NCBI GenBank assembly: GCA_964605915.1
Contig: CAZSET010000228.1
Coordinates: 1 to 6,544, forward strand
Reading direction: 5' to 3'
Source: DAOVRD01 sp964605915
Lineage (GTDB): Bacteria; Planctomycetota; Brocadiia; SM23-32
Length of the DNA: 6,544 nt
Below, piece by piece: positions 1 through 5,916 of the stretch. The stretch's first letter is position 1. The number at the start of each line of letters is the position of its first letter. Position numbers and translations under genes: made by a program. Below the pieces are notes generated by a model. It was given only the letters and a program-made list of their open reading frames with translations, ran no database searches and was not told the DNA's origin.

Positions 1-1316
1 GAAGCCCCCGTCATCTCCCTGGCAAGGTGCATGGCCACCTGCCGGGCGAGACACACCGTCCGCGAGCGCGAGGAGCCGGTCAGTTGCTCGGCCCCGACGC
101 CGAATGCTTCCTGAACGGCTTCCGCGATTTCGATCAGGCCAAGCCGCTGTCCGCCTTGCGGCTGGAGCCCGGCCAGGGCCTCGGCCGCTTCGGGCACCCC
201 GACCGTCTCGCAGCCATGCACGCTGGTGTAAAGGGCGAGGCAACAGACGGCGGACTCCAGCCTGGCAAAGCTCTCCCCGTAGGACTCGGCGACGGACCGG
301 CAGACATCCTCGGTCGCGCGCAGCCCCATCCGGGCGCTCAGTTCCCGTGCCATCTCCAGCCGCTCGTCCTGATGGGGCGGCATCAATACGGCCGGAAAGG
401 CGCTGCCCAGCAAGGCCCGCAACTCCGGACCGATCTCGCGAAGCTCCTCCGGGCGAGGGGTGCCGCCCAGGGCCACCCGGCCGCCCCGGTTCAGGACGTG
501 CTTGACCGTGTGGACGAGCTCGGTCTGGCCCGCCGCCTTGCCCTCGATGAACTGAACGTCGTCCAGCAGCAGCATGGTGCAGGCGCGATAGCGATTGCGG
601 AACGCGCGCGTGGTCTTCTGCTGGATCGCGTGGTAGTACTCGTTGCACCACGACTCGGCCAGCATGTATACGGGGTCGAGCCCCACTTCTGGACCTGAGG
701 CGAGGGCCAGCATGGCCTGCATCAGGGCGGTCTTGCCAAGTCCATAGTCTCCGCAGACATACAGGAATCGGAAGCGAGGGTTCTCCTGCCCTGCCAGCTC
801 CCGGGCAGCCGCGCAGGGCAACCTGTTGGAGCGGGTGACGATGAGGCGGTCGAAGCCCAAGTCGCGGCGCGCCAGGGGCTGGCGCGGCGCGGGTGGGGTA
901 GCCTTGGAGGCCGTCTGGTCGGAATGCTGGAGTTCGAGGCGCTGCTCGGCCCGCATCTTGCGAAACAGCCGCGGGGCCACGTCGAACTCAACTTGCATCG
1001 GCCGACCGACTAGATCCTCCACGGCGGCCGACACGGCGGCCGCATAGCGCACGGTGAGGAACTGCTGGATGATGACGTTGGGGACGCCGACGACAAGGCG
1101 GCCCTCGTCGCCCCCCATCAGCTCGGTCTGGCTGAACCAGATGCTGTAGCGCTCCTGGCCGAGCCGGTCCCGGATGCTGCGCTGCACGGCCTCCCAAAAA
1201 TCCTCGTGCGTTCCGTAGTCGGTGTTGGCACGGAGAAGCTGCGACAGGGCGTCATCCCCGAGGACGGACGGCCGTTGAAGCCCTTCAGTGAGGTCAGATT
1301 CACGTTCAGCAGACAC
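1..1316 (-). CDS. dnaA: Chromosomal replication initiator DnaA, C-terminus cut by window edge
   Basis: Replication initiator that binds origin DNA and oligomerises with ATP to open it. The visible part is 438 residues. Domain I spans about residues 38-113, followed by a linker to about 150. The AAA+ core runs from about 153 to 385, with Walker A GDYGLGKT at 189-196 and Walker B LLLDD at 249-253, running into the DnaA-typical DDVQFIEGK. The domain IV helix-turn-helix begins near 392 and includes RQVAMHLARE at 425-434; the usual DHTTV signature would lie beyond the edge. Having domains I and IV excludes a short Hda-type regulator. The chosen start is GTG at 1316, because AGGGA lies six bases upstream. 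GTG at 1331 and TTG at 1352 are in-frame alternatives, and a TAG at 1383-1385 closes the frame upstream. Oddity: the box VII/arginine-finger stretch reads PELRALLG, and the sensor II position also lacks its arginine. Family assignment is firm; the functional consequence is not. Confidence 0.93.
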   Translation of the reverse strand, partial: MSAERESDLTEGLQRPSVLGDDALSQLLRANTDYGTHEDFWEAVQRSIRDRLGQERYSIWFSQTELMGGDEGRLVVGVPNVIIQQFLTVRYAAAVSAAVEDLVGRPMQVEFDVAPRLFRKMRAEQRLELQHSDQTASKATPPAPRQPLARRDLGFDRLIVTRSNRLPCAAARELAGQENPRFRFLYVCGDYGLGKTALMQAMLALASGPEVGLDPVYMLAESWCNEYYHAIQQKTTRAFRNRYRACTMLLLDDVQFIEGKAAGQTELVHTVKHVLNRGGRVALGGTPRPEELREIGPELRALLGSAFPAVLMPPHQDERLEMARELSARMGLRATEDVCRSVAESYGESFARLESAVCCLALYTSVHGCETVGVPEAAEALAGLQPQGGQRLGLIEIAEAVQEAFGVGAEQLTGSSRSRTVCLARQVAMHLAREMTGA

Positions 1317-1322
1317 GTAGTA

Positions 1323-1327
1323 TCCCT
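1323..1327 (-). promoter_or_regulatory. Ribosome binding site of dnaA
   Basis: On the minus strand AGGGA is followed by TACTAC and then GTG at 1316. This spacing favours that GTG over the in-frame GTG at 1331 and TTG at 1352, which lack a comparably placed purine-rich motif. I found no convincing -35/-10 pair for dnaA further upstream. Confidence 0.6.
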
Positions 1328-1407
1328 GCACCGACCAGAGGCCGTCTCCCAAAGAGCCCGCTAACTGGGGGACCTGACGAAACTACGACTGGAAGGAGAT
1401 GCCTTGC

Positions 1408-1465
1408 GGCAGGCGCGCGGCGGCACCGGATCGAGCATCGCCCACGCATCCCTCACGCGCCTGCC
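1408..1465. repeat. 10-bp inverted repeat upstream of dnaA
   Basis: GGCAGGCGCG at 1408-1417 is exactly complementary to CGCGCCTGCC at 1456-1465, with 38 bases between. The right arm overlaps a second small palindrome at 1460-1475 (arms CCTGCC/GGCAGG, loop CCGC), so two alternative foldings compete. It lies about 90-150 bases ahead of the dnaA start, in its likely leader or promoter region. There is no T-run for a terminator. Confidence 0.55.
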
Positions 1466-1560
1466 CCGCGGCAGGAGTGAAACGCCAACAGCCGGCCACC
1501 CCCTCCATCACGTTCTATCTCAACTCCAAGTGCGTTGCTCCTCGGAATCAGTAAGACAGA

Positions 1561-1574
1561 CCTAGAAGCCTAGG
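1561..1574. repeat. Small palindrome with four-base loop
   Basis: Arms CCTAG/CTAGG around the loop AAGC. It is weak alone, but it has the same architecture (perfect arms, four-base loop) as several other intergenic palindromes in this window. Confidence 0.35.
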
Positions 1575-1748
1575 CCAACCGCCGAACTTCCGCAACGTCC
1601 TTTGTTGGCCATTTTCTGACGACCGGCCCCGCCTTCGTGCGTAAGTGTCACTCGGCAAACGGATTCTGTAAGACGGTTTTCTCCGCGGCAAGAGCAGCCC
1701 GATTTTCTGTCCGCCGACAAGCGGGACAAGAGCCGGACGCGCGCCGCG

Positions 1749-1776
1749 TTCGTCGTTGCGCGTTGAGCATTGCGCG
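1749..1776. repeat. Degenerate 7-base tandem repeat
   Basis: Four consecutive heptamers start with TT: TTCGTCG, TTGCGCG, TTGAGCA, TTGCGCG. The second and fourth are identical. The run sits in the non-coding region upstream of dnaA. Function is unknown; simple slippage is the plain explanation. Confidence 0.5.
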
Positions 1777-2079
1777 TCAAACACTTACGAGTCGCCGGGA
1801 CCGAGCGACGAAGTAACGCCTCCACGCTCAGCCGCAAAGACGCCGTACTAATGCCTCTCAGGCCGTTTCGAAGGGCGCCCCCTCCTGTGCCACAGCATTG
1901 CCGAATCGTGGTACCGTTTCGGGTGCCGTCAGAGACGCCCTGTCGCCGACGTCGCAGGTGGCAGGTCGTTCCGCGTCTTGCCTTTATGTGAAGGGGCCGG
2001 CCGGGCAGGCCGATTCCCCGCCTTCGCGCCGAGCGCATTCGACCATCGAGCCGGATGAGGGGACAGTGGAGAGGGGCTG

Positions 2080-2164
2080 TCAACCGGCCGGGACACGGAA
2101 AGCGAAGGTGTAGACGCGCAGCTCGCCACTGGCCAACGGCTGGGCCAGCAGCCGCAGCCGGCCC
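2080..2164 (-). pseudogene. Remnant of a BNR-repeat gene 3' end
   Basis: On the minus strand this short stretch encodes GRLRLLAQ..., then GELRVYTFAF, and ends in TGA. It closely matches the last part of the intact BNR protein encoded at 2482-3840 (AGRLRLLTQ..., GELRVYTFAF). At DNA level 2098-2164 aligns without gaps to 2506-2572, with 57 of 67 bases identical by my count. Similarity stops abruptly at 2164, and no matching upstream coding sequence is visible. It is best read as the surviving tail of a paralogue or of a partial duplication. The frame and stop are preserved, but no start or fold can be supported. Confidence 0.65.
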
Positions 2165-2204
2165 GGACGTCCGCAAGAACAAAGCTTGCCGCCAGGGATG
2201 TTTA

Positions 2205-2220
2205 CCCGCCGCGAGGCGGG
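2205..2220. repeat. Palindrome with four-base loop
   Basis: Arms CCCGCC/GGCGGG (6 bp) around loop GCGA on the plus strand, TCGC on the minus strand. The loop is the same as that of the palindrome at 2399-2418. Confidence 0.5.
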
Positions 2221-2350
2221 GCGGCGCTACGGGCCGATCCCACTCCCGTTCCCGTAACGCCGGCACGCCGGATGCGCACAAGCTTCCAGCCGGCAACCTA
2301 CTGGAGCTTCAGCGTTGACCTCTGGGGCTCGGGGATCGCTCGGATTCGGT

Positions 2351-2451
2351 TATGTCGCCCGCCCTGCGGCGGGCTTGTCGTGCTGCTGACCGCCCTTTCC
2401 CTGGCCTCGCGGCCAGGGCTACGCGTATGTCGCCCCTAGCGGGGCTTGACG
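2351..2451. repeat. Cluster of three hairpins with four-base loops, two sharing flanks
   Basis: Hairpin one, 2357-2374: arms GCCCGCC/GGCGGGC, loop CTGC. Hairpin two, 2399-2418: arms CCCTGGCC/GGCCAGGG, loop TCGC. Hairpin three, 2432-2445: arms GCCCC/GGGGC, loop TAGC. Hairpins one and three are preceded by the same TATGTCGCCC (2351-2360, 2426-2435) and followed by GGGCTTG(T/A)CG, so they look like copies of one short palindromic element with diverged arms. Arm changes keep pairing. They start about 35 bases past the BNR stop and could protect the mRNA 3' end, which is inference. Confidence 0.65.
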
Positions 2452-2481
2452 GCTACGGCCTCCGATCCGCCGCGCCACGTC

Positions 2482-3840
2482 CTAACTCCCGTCCGAAGCC
2501 CTGGAGAAAGCGAAGGTGTAGACGCGCAACTCGCCCGTGGGGCCCGATTGGGTCAGCAGCCGCAGCCGGCCCGCTTGGCGGGAGTAAACGAGGTCCGGCC
2601 AGTAGTGGTAAGGGCCTTCCTCCGTGTCGACCTCCCACATCTGCCAGGTCCGGCCGCCGTTGTGGCTGCGGTGCACGCGGAGGCCGGACGAAATCACCGT
2701 GATCGTGCCGGCGTCGTCGATGACGAACTGACGCCCGGCGTACGGCGTCCGTATCGGCTCGCCCCAACCTTCGCACGGCACGTAGGGCACGAGGGCCGGC
2801 CCCTTCCCCGGCGGCGGGTCCTTGGGCATCACTTCGACCCACGGCGTCCCGGCCGGCATGGCGCCCACGTGCGTGTAGCCGCTGAAGTAGCCCCGTTCGT
2901 TCGGCTCGCACCAGGACGGCTGGAGCATCACGTCGGCATGCGCCAGGTCCACGGGCAGGCTCAGCCGCGTTCCGTCCGCCTTGTGGAAGGTTTCTCCCCC
3001 GTCATCCGAGCGCGCGTAGCACGGGTAGTTGGGCTTGAGGTGGCCCGAGCCGTCCCGCTCGTATTCGGCGTAGAAGAGCCACGCCAGGTGCATGCGGTTG
3101 GCCGCGTCGAAGAATACGCTGCCGCCCTGCCCGCGGAAGCCGGGTTCGGTGGCAAAGGGGAAGACGCCCTCACCCGGACCGACCCGCCGCCACTGCCGGG
3201 TGTCCGGATCGTATTTCGCCACGCCCAGCGACCACTCCATGCGGTAGTAGTCGGTGCCGGGCGCGGTCTTCAGCGCCTCGCGGTAGCAGATGTAGGGGAT
3301 GCCCTGGCGGTCCGTCGTCATGAACTGATAGGTGATGCGGTTGCCGGGGATGGCGGCGGTGCCCGGGCCGGATACGTAGCCCGACTGGACCACGTCGTGC
3401 GGGCCGCGCAGCTCCTGGCCGCGGAACTCCCACTCGGAGACGTCCTCGGGGCGCTTCGAGACGCTGTAGAGCCACGGCGAGCTGTGCATGTTGTAGGTCA
3501 CGTGCACGTAGCCGTTGCCGTCGACGCAGAGTGATGGCTGGGCGTGCCACTGGTCGTCGCGGCTTCGGGGCTCGACGACCGAGAGCTGCCACTCCTCCCC
3601 CGACCCCTTGGCAACGACCGTCTGGCAGCCCTCGCCGTCGGTCGGGGCGGGGCGGACGAATGCCACGTAAACGCCGTCCCCGTGCGTGCAGATGGGCGAG
3701 TTGAAGACGCCGACGTTGGCCTCGTCCAGCCCCCGTGCCACCGTCCAGCGGGTGTACTCCATCTCCTCGGCCCCGGCGCCCGGAACACAGACGCCCAGCC
3801 AGCCAACGACCAGGCACAGGCCAGTCAAGTCATGCGCCAT
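2482..3840 (-). CDS. Secreted BNR-repeat (sialidase-fold) protein
   Basis: 452 residues, resembling the BNR_4-type family of exported beta-propeller proteins often found with carbohydrate-degrading enzymes; the substrate is unknown. Residues 1-24 form a signal peptide: a hydrophobic core (LCLVVGWLGVCV) and a small-residue cleavage site GAGA before EEM. The mature part carries two Asp-box motifs, SDDGGETF at 278-285 and SHNGGRTW at 392-399. It also has the family-like HAQPSLCVDGNGYVHVTYNMHSSP region at about 99-122, read here in two parts (HAQPSLCVDGNG, YVHVTYNMHSSP). The ATG at 3840 is supported by GGAGG five bases upstream and a good promoter. It has its own promoter and 511 bases of separation from the operon on its right. 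A copy of its tail lies downstream at 2080-2164. I do not see enough to call it a true sialidase, since catalytic residues were not identified. Confidence 0.88.
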   Translation of the reverse strand: MAHDLTGLCLVVGWLGVCVPGAGAEEMEYTRWTVARGLDEANVGVFNSPICTHGDGVYVAFVRPAPTDGEGCQTVVAKGSGEEWQLSVVEPRSRDDQWHAQPSLCVDGNGYVHVTYNMHSSPWLYSVSKRPEDVSEWEFRGQELRGPHDVVQSGYVSGPGTAAIPGNRITYQFMTTDRQGIPYICYREALKTAPGTDYYRMEWSLGVAKYDPDTRQWRRVGPGEGVFPFATEPGFRGQGGSVFFDAANRMHLAWLFYAEYERDGSGHLKPNYPCYARSDDGGETFHKADGTRLSLPVDLAHADVMLQPSWCEPNERGYFSGYTHVGAMPAGTPWVEVMPKDPPPGKGPALVPYVPCEGWGEPIRTPYAGRQFVIDDAGTITVISSGLRVHRSHNGGRTWQMWEVDTEEGPYHYWPDLVYSRQAGRLRLLTQSGPTGELRVYTFAFSRASDGS

Positions 3841-3845
3841 CGCGG

Positions 3846-3896
3846 CCTCCCCCGGTTCGGATTCAACATTCTAAGAGGGCCGACATGGCTTGTCCA
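3846..3896 (-). promoter_or_regulatory. Sigma70-type promoter and RBS of the BNR gene
   Basis: On the minus strand, -35 TGGACA (3896-3891) and -10 TAGAAT (3873-3868) are separated by 17 bases. Each differs from consensus at one position. Transcription would begin near 3861, giving a leader of about 20 bases. GGAGG (3850-3846) lies five bases before the ATG at 3840. Confidence 0.7.
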
Positions 3897-3916
3897 TCGT
3901 CTCGCCCTCCCCATCG

Positions 3917-3960
3917 CCCCTCCCGTAGGAGGGGGGACTCCCTCTCCCGCCGGGAGAGGG
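3917..3960. repeat. Tandem GC-rich hairpins, REP-like
   Basis: First hairpin 3917-3934: arms CCCCTCC/GGAGGGG, loop CGTA. Second hairpin 3940-3960: 9-bp arms CCCTCTCCC and GGGAGAGGG around GCC. The second is followed by TTAGGGTGAGG, and this combination resembles a widespread repetitive extragenic motif I know from many bacterial genomes. It lies just upstream of the BNR promoter. Confidence 0.6.
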
Positions 3961-4087
3961 TTAGGGTGAGGACTTCCGAGACCTCAGAACGCGCTGGAGT
4001 TTCGCTCAGACCTCAGCCGCCTGGAAGCTTGTGCGACTTAGGGGTGCCAGTGCTACGACCTGCGAACACATTCCGCAGTCTCGTGGC

Positions 4088-4164
4088 GCCGGCATCCCTG
4101 CCGGCATCGTCCGCCGGTTCTTGCGCGACAGCGTACTTCGACGTTGCCGCCATCCCTGCCGGCA
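4088..4164. repeat. Two copies of a 19-base palindromic repeat
   Basis: GCCGGCATCCCTGCCGGCA at 4088-4106 recurs at 4146-4164 with one change (G to C at the fifth base). The first copy is a perfect 7-bp hairpin, GCCGGCA/TGCCGGC, with loop TCCC. The second has one mismatch in the stem. Copies are 58 bases apart start to start. Confidence 0.6.
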
Positions 4165-4351
4165 CGTTCGTCGTTCATGCCTGCAAGGATCCGGGCCGGC
4201 CCCCACGGAAACGCGCGACTCTCTTCGATGCGAAGCGCCGATCCAAAGGGCAGTCTGCCACCGCTGCGACGGCATCGCGGCAGTTGCCGGTCCGGATGGC
4301 GCGTCCGACGTGCCGCCTGAGCCTATCATCAACATCGCTCTCCCTGTCCCC

Positions 4352-4504
4352 CTAGGCACTGCCCACTTCCTCACCGCACCCTTCGCAGTGAAGCCGAAAC
4401 CAACCGACCTCGTCTGGCATCTTCAGTTCGGTCTGGCATGTAGGGCAGTAGGGCGTGAACTCGACGGCCCTATTGTCAACGGCACGGTACCGCCAGCGCC
4501 ACAC
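4352..4504 (-). CDS. Small zinc-ribbon protein or detached C-terminal module of the SieB-like protein
   Basis: Not previously visible as an ATG frame. From GTG 4504 it gives 50 residues: VWRWRYRAVDNRAVEFTPY, then CPTC, about 16 residues, CEGC, and a short tail. Two CxxC pairs spaced this way indicate a zinc ribbon, probably structural or for nucleic acid or protein binding. It is in the same frame as the SieB-like gene, separated from it only by TAG at 4538-4540 and 11 codons, so the two could once have been a single polypeptide of 248 residues. As an independent gene it could start at GTG 4504, with GAGG five bases upstream, or GTG 4507. Without either start it would need stop readthrough. 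The zinc-ribbon reading is clear; whether it is translated is uncertain. Confidence 0.6.
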   Translation of the reverse strand: MWRWRYRAVDNRAVEFTPYCPTCQTELKMPDEVGWFRLHCEGCGEEVGSA

Positions 4505-4537
4505 CACACCCTCTACTGCGTCTTGCTGATCGGCAAG

Positions 4538-5098
4538 CTAAGCCGGGTCCCGATCATCGCTATCTGATCCCCGCACAAGTGACAGGGAACCGCGCAGTTC
4601 GTCCGCGTGCTTACCGCCCGCCTGGAGTATTGCTGCCACGTCTGGCGTGAGCCGGAACGGAGACGTGCCTTTGCTGAGTGAGTAACCCCCAATTCTCTCG
4701 ATGATCCCGCTCTCTTCGAGATTCTTGACGGCACCGTGGTTGGGCGGCAACGCTACAGTGCTCGTGTCGCCTCCGACCAGCTTCCGGAGGACGCTTCTCT
4801 CTGATTCGTCTGCATTGTCAATACGGGGCAGGATTGCAGCCCTCTGTGACGATTTTCGGCGCCCCGCCCGAACGTGAGCAACCAAACCCTCGCCGATGTT
4901 CACGAGGATGATCCCTACGGCTACAAGGAAGCCCATGCCTATTGCTACTCGGAGATCGGACGTGATTCCCGCCAGGGCCAGCCTCAACAGCACGGGTTCC
5001 GGTAGGAACAACATAGCACCCGCCACAACGAAGAGCACGCACGCGATTCGCAACGGAAGCCTTATCAACTCAACGAAGCCAGCAAAGCCGATTGCCAC
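4538..5098 (-). CDS. SieB-like superinfection exclusion membrane protein
   Basis: 186 residues from GTG 5098. Layout: a short amphipathic start (FVELIRLPLR), membrane helix 1 at about 15-33 ending in FLPEP, membrane helix 2 at about 51-70, then a soluble cytoplasmic domain of about 110 residues. The LPLR...LFLPE...IGMGFL pattern, and the later ERSVLRKL...ALPPNHGAVKNLEESGII...PFRLTPDV segment, match what I know of the SieB family, named for a P22 gene that blocks superinfecting phages. The GTG is chosen because a full AGGAGG lies eight bases upstream. A longer frame back to 5245 exists but would overlap the HNH gene by over 100 bases and begins with arginine-rich non-family sequence. It lies 40 bases behind the HNH gene, so co-transcription is likely. 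Family call is from memory of sequence patterns, moderately sure. Confidence 0.72.
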   Translation of the reverse strand: MAIGFAGFVELIRLPLRIACVLFVVAGAMLFLPEPVLLRLALAGITSDLRVAIGMGFLVAVGIILVNIGEGLVAHVRAGRRKSSQRAAILPRIDNADESERSVLRKLVGGDTSTVALPPNHGAVKNLEESGIIERIGGYSLSKGTSPFRLTPDVAAILQAGGKHADELRGSLSLVRGSDSDDRDPA

Positions 5099-5106
5099 GC
5101 TGCATT

Positions 5107-5112
5107 CCTCCT
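5107..5112 (-). promoter_or_regulatory. Shine-Dalgarno deciding the GTG start of the SieB-like gene
   Basis: AGGAGG on the minus strand, followed by eight bases and GTG at 5098-5096. It is the strongest ribosome binding site in the operon and settles the start against the longer ATG frame from 5245. Confidence 0.8.
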
Positions 5113-5138
5113 CACGCCAGAGAGACCCGTCCCCTCCA

Positions 5139-5732
5139 CTACTCCACCGCCCCAGGCTCCTCCGTGTCGTCGCCCGTAGCTTCTTCCGAAGCCTGCTCAG
5201 GTTCTTCAGACAAGGCCTCTCGATAGCCCTCCTCGTCGCCCGCAAGCCATGCCTCGATTAACGCCCGGCCCTTCTGGGTCAGTCGCACCTTGTACAATGC
5301 AGACTCGGGTGCGAGGCCAGGCCCGGCAGGAGGTTGATAGGAAGTCATGCTGGTTTTCGCTAGGCCCGCCGCCGCCAGAGAGACAAACTTGAGGACGCCG
5401 TCCCCGCTGATACGGAAGGGCTGCGGCATCCCACTATGCAAGAAAAGGAGAAGGTCCATGCTCTCCTTGCTGAAGGCATGGTTCATCGCCACCAGCATCC
5501 CCTTCCAATGCCGGATGGCCTCAACCGGGATATGTCCCTTCGTGTGAAGGGCGTGGCAGTTCGGGCAGAGCGCTAGCAGATTAGACGCCTCATTGCCTCC
5601 GCCGTCTGCAACGCGCACCATGTGATGCAGCTCAAGAGTCAGGATATGCCGGCAGTTCGGGTTTCCGCAGAAGTAGCCGGATTCCATGAGGACCTCATTC
5701 CGCGTTCTGGTCGGCACAGGACGTCTCGCCAT
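5139..5732 (-). CDS. HNH endonuclease
   Basis: 197 residues from ATG 5732, a predicted metal-dependent DNA nuclease. Motifs (numbered from this start): CGNPNC with C22 and C27, LELHH with H36-H37, then NLLALCPNCHALH with N51, C56, C59, H60 and H63. The four cysteines suit the structural zinc of zinc-type HNH domains, and the histidines and asparagine form the HNH signature. A helix follows (HWKGMLVAMNHAF), then SMDLLLFL, a central region that may be a winged-helix fold (YKVRLTQKGRALIEAWL at about 147-163), and a strongly acidic tail. ATG 5732 is preferred: GGAGG (5746-5742) sits nine bases ahead of it but abuts the other in-frame ATG at 5741. The start follows the stop of the preceding small gene after one base, which suggests translational coupling. 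Target unknown. Confidence 0.85.
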   Translation of the reverse strand: MARRPVPTRTRNEVLMESGYFCGNPNCRHILTLELHHMVRVADGGGNEASNLLALCPNCHALHTKGHIPVEAIRHWKGMLVAMNHAFSKESMDLLLFLHSGMPQPFRISGDGVLKFVSLAAAGLAKTSMTSYQPPAGPGLAPESALYKVRLTQKGRALIEAWLAGDEEGYREALSEEPEQASEEATGDDTEEPGAVE

Positions 5733-5733
5733 G

Positions 5734-5916
5734 TCAGCCATCCTCCGTATCAGGCAGTGAGCCCAGCAGGCGCTTCACTGCCTCTCCGAGGGTGGGAACC
5801 GTCGATATCGCCCGATGCGCTCCCTTTCCGGCGTCGGCTATCCATTTCTTCTCACCCTCCCGCGTGACGACGCAGGTGTGGCCATAGCTGCTGAGATGCC
5901 GATCATCTCCTTTCAT
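5734..5916 (-). CDS. Small soluble protein of unknown function
   Basis: 60 residues; I do not recognise the family. No membrane segment or signal peptide. It begins basic and polar, has a central GHTCVVTREGEKKWIADAG segment that looks like beta strands, and ends with a likely helix (LGEAVKRLLGSL) and an acidic tip. The ATG at 5916 overlaps the end of the preceding gene by 14 bases, and its TGA (5736-5734) is one base from the HNH ATG at 5732, so it is embedded in the operon. A GAGG lies about nine bases ahead of the ATG. Such tight packing with a nuclease fits a regulator or partner of it, which is inference. Confidence 0.6.
   Translation of the reverse strand: MKGDDRHLSSYGHTCVVTREGEKKWIADAGKGAHRAISTVPTLGEAVKRLLGSLPDTEDG

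Larger units (their letters stand above)
1317..2079. other. Non-coding stretch upstream of dnaA; possible origin region, unproven
   Basis: About 760 bases with no reading frame that looks like a protein. Open frames here give arginine- and proline-rich translations with no recognisable motif. It contains an inverted repeat (1408-1465), small palindromes at 1460-1475 and 1561-1574, and a 7-base degenerate repeat (1749-1776). An origin often lies near dnaA, but I see no match, or one-mismatch match, to the TTATCCACA DnaA box on either strand. Three TTTTCT motifs (near 1612, 1676 and 1702) occur, with no clear meaning. Confidence 0.5.
2165..2481. other. Palindrome-rich gap between BNR gene and its remnant
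   Basis: No gene is seen in these 317 bases. They hold a palindrome at 2205-2220 and an imperfect inverted repeat at 2280-2309 (AAGCTTCCAG against CTGGAGCTT, one base missing). A cluster of three hairpins at 2351-2451 lies just downstream of the BNR stop. None of these has the T-run expected of an intrinsic terminator. Confidence 0.5.
3897..4351. other. Non-coding stretch between the operon and the BNR gene
   Basis: No supported gene on either strand; open frames here translate to low-complexity arginine-rich sequence. Contents are the hairpin pair at 3917-3960, the repeated palindrome at 4088-4106 and 4146-4164, and a small 5-bp hairpin at 4223-4235 (CTTCG/CGAAG, loop ATG). No T-run terminator for the upstream operon was found. 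Confidence 0.5.

Noticed and set aside
27..698. Open frame of 223 codons on the plus strand
   Set aside because: Antisense to dnaA. The minus strand has the Walker motifs and domain structure, and the plus translation has no recognisable features.
1562..2296. Open frame of 244 codons on the minus strand
   Set aside because: Arginine-rich translation without motifs, crossing palindromes, and in a different frame from the recognisable BNR remnant that it overlaps.
2357..2445. Intrinsic terminators for the BNR gene
   Set aside because: The hairpins are stable, but none is followed by a T-run on the minus strand.
2446..3534. Open frame of 362 codons on the plus strand
   Set aside because: Antisense shadow of the BNR gene in GC-rich DNA. 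The minus frame has a signal peptide, Asp boxes, promoter and ribosome site.
1317..4351. CRISPR array
   Set aside because: Repeats are short palindromes with irregular spacing and diverged arms, with no regular spacers and no cas-like genes.
4352..5098. Genome-wide recoding of TAG as an amino acid
   Set aside because: TAG also ends the HNH and BNR genes at places where the proteins look complete, so it works as a normal stop here.
4538..5245. Longer 235-residue version of the SieB-like protein
   Set aside because: The extra 49 residues overlap the HNH gene and look unlike the family. A strong AGGAGG serves the GTG at 5098 instead.
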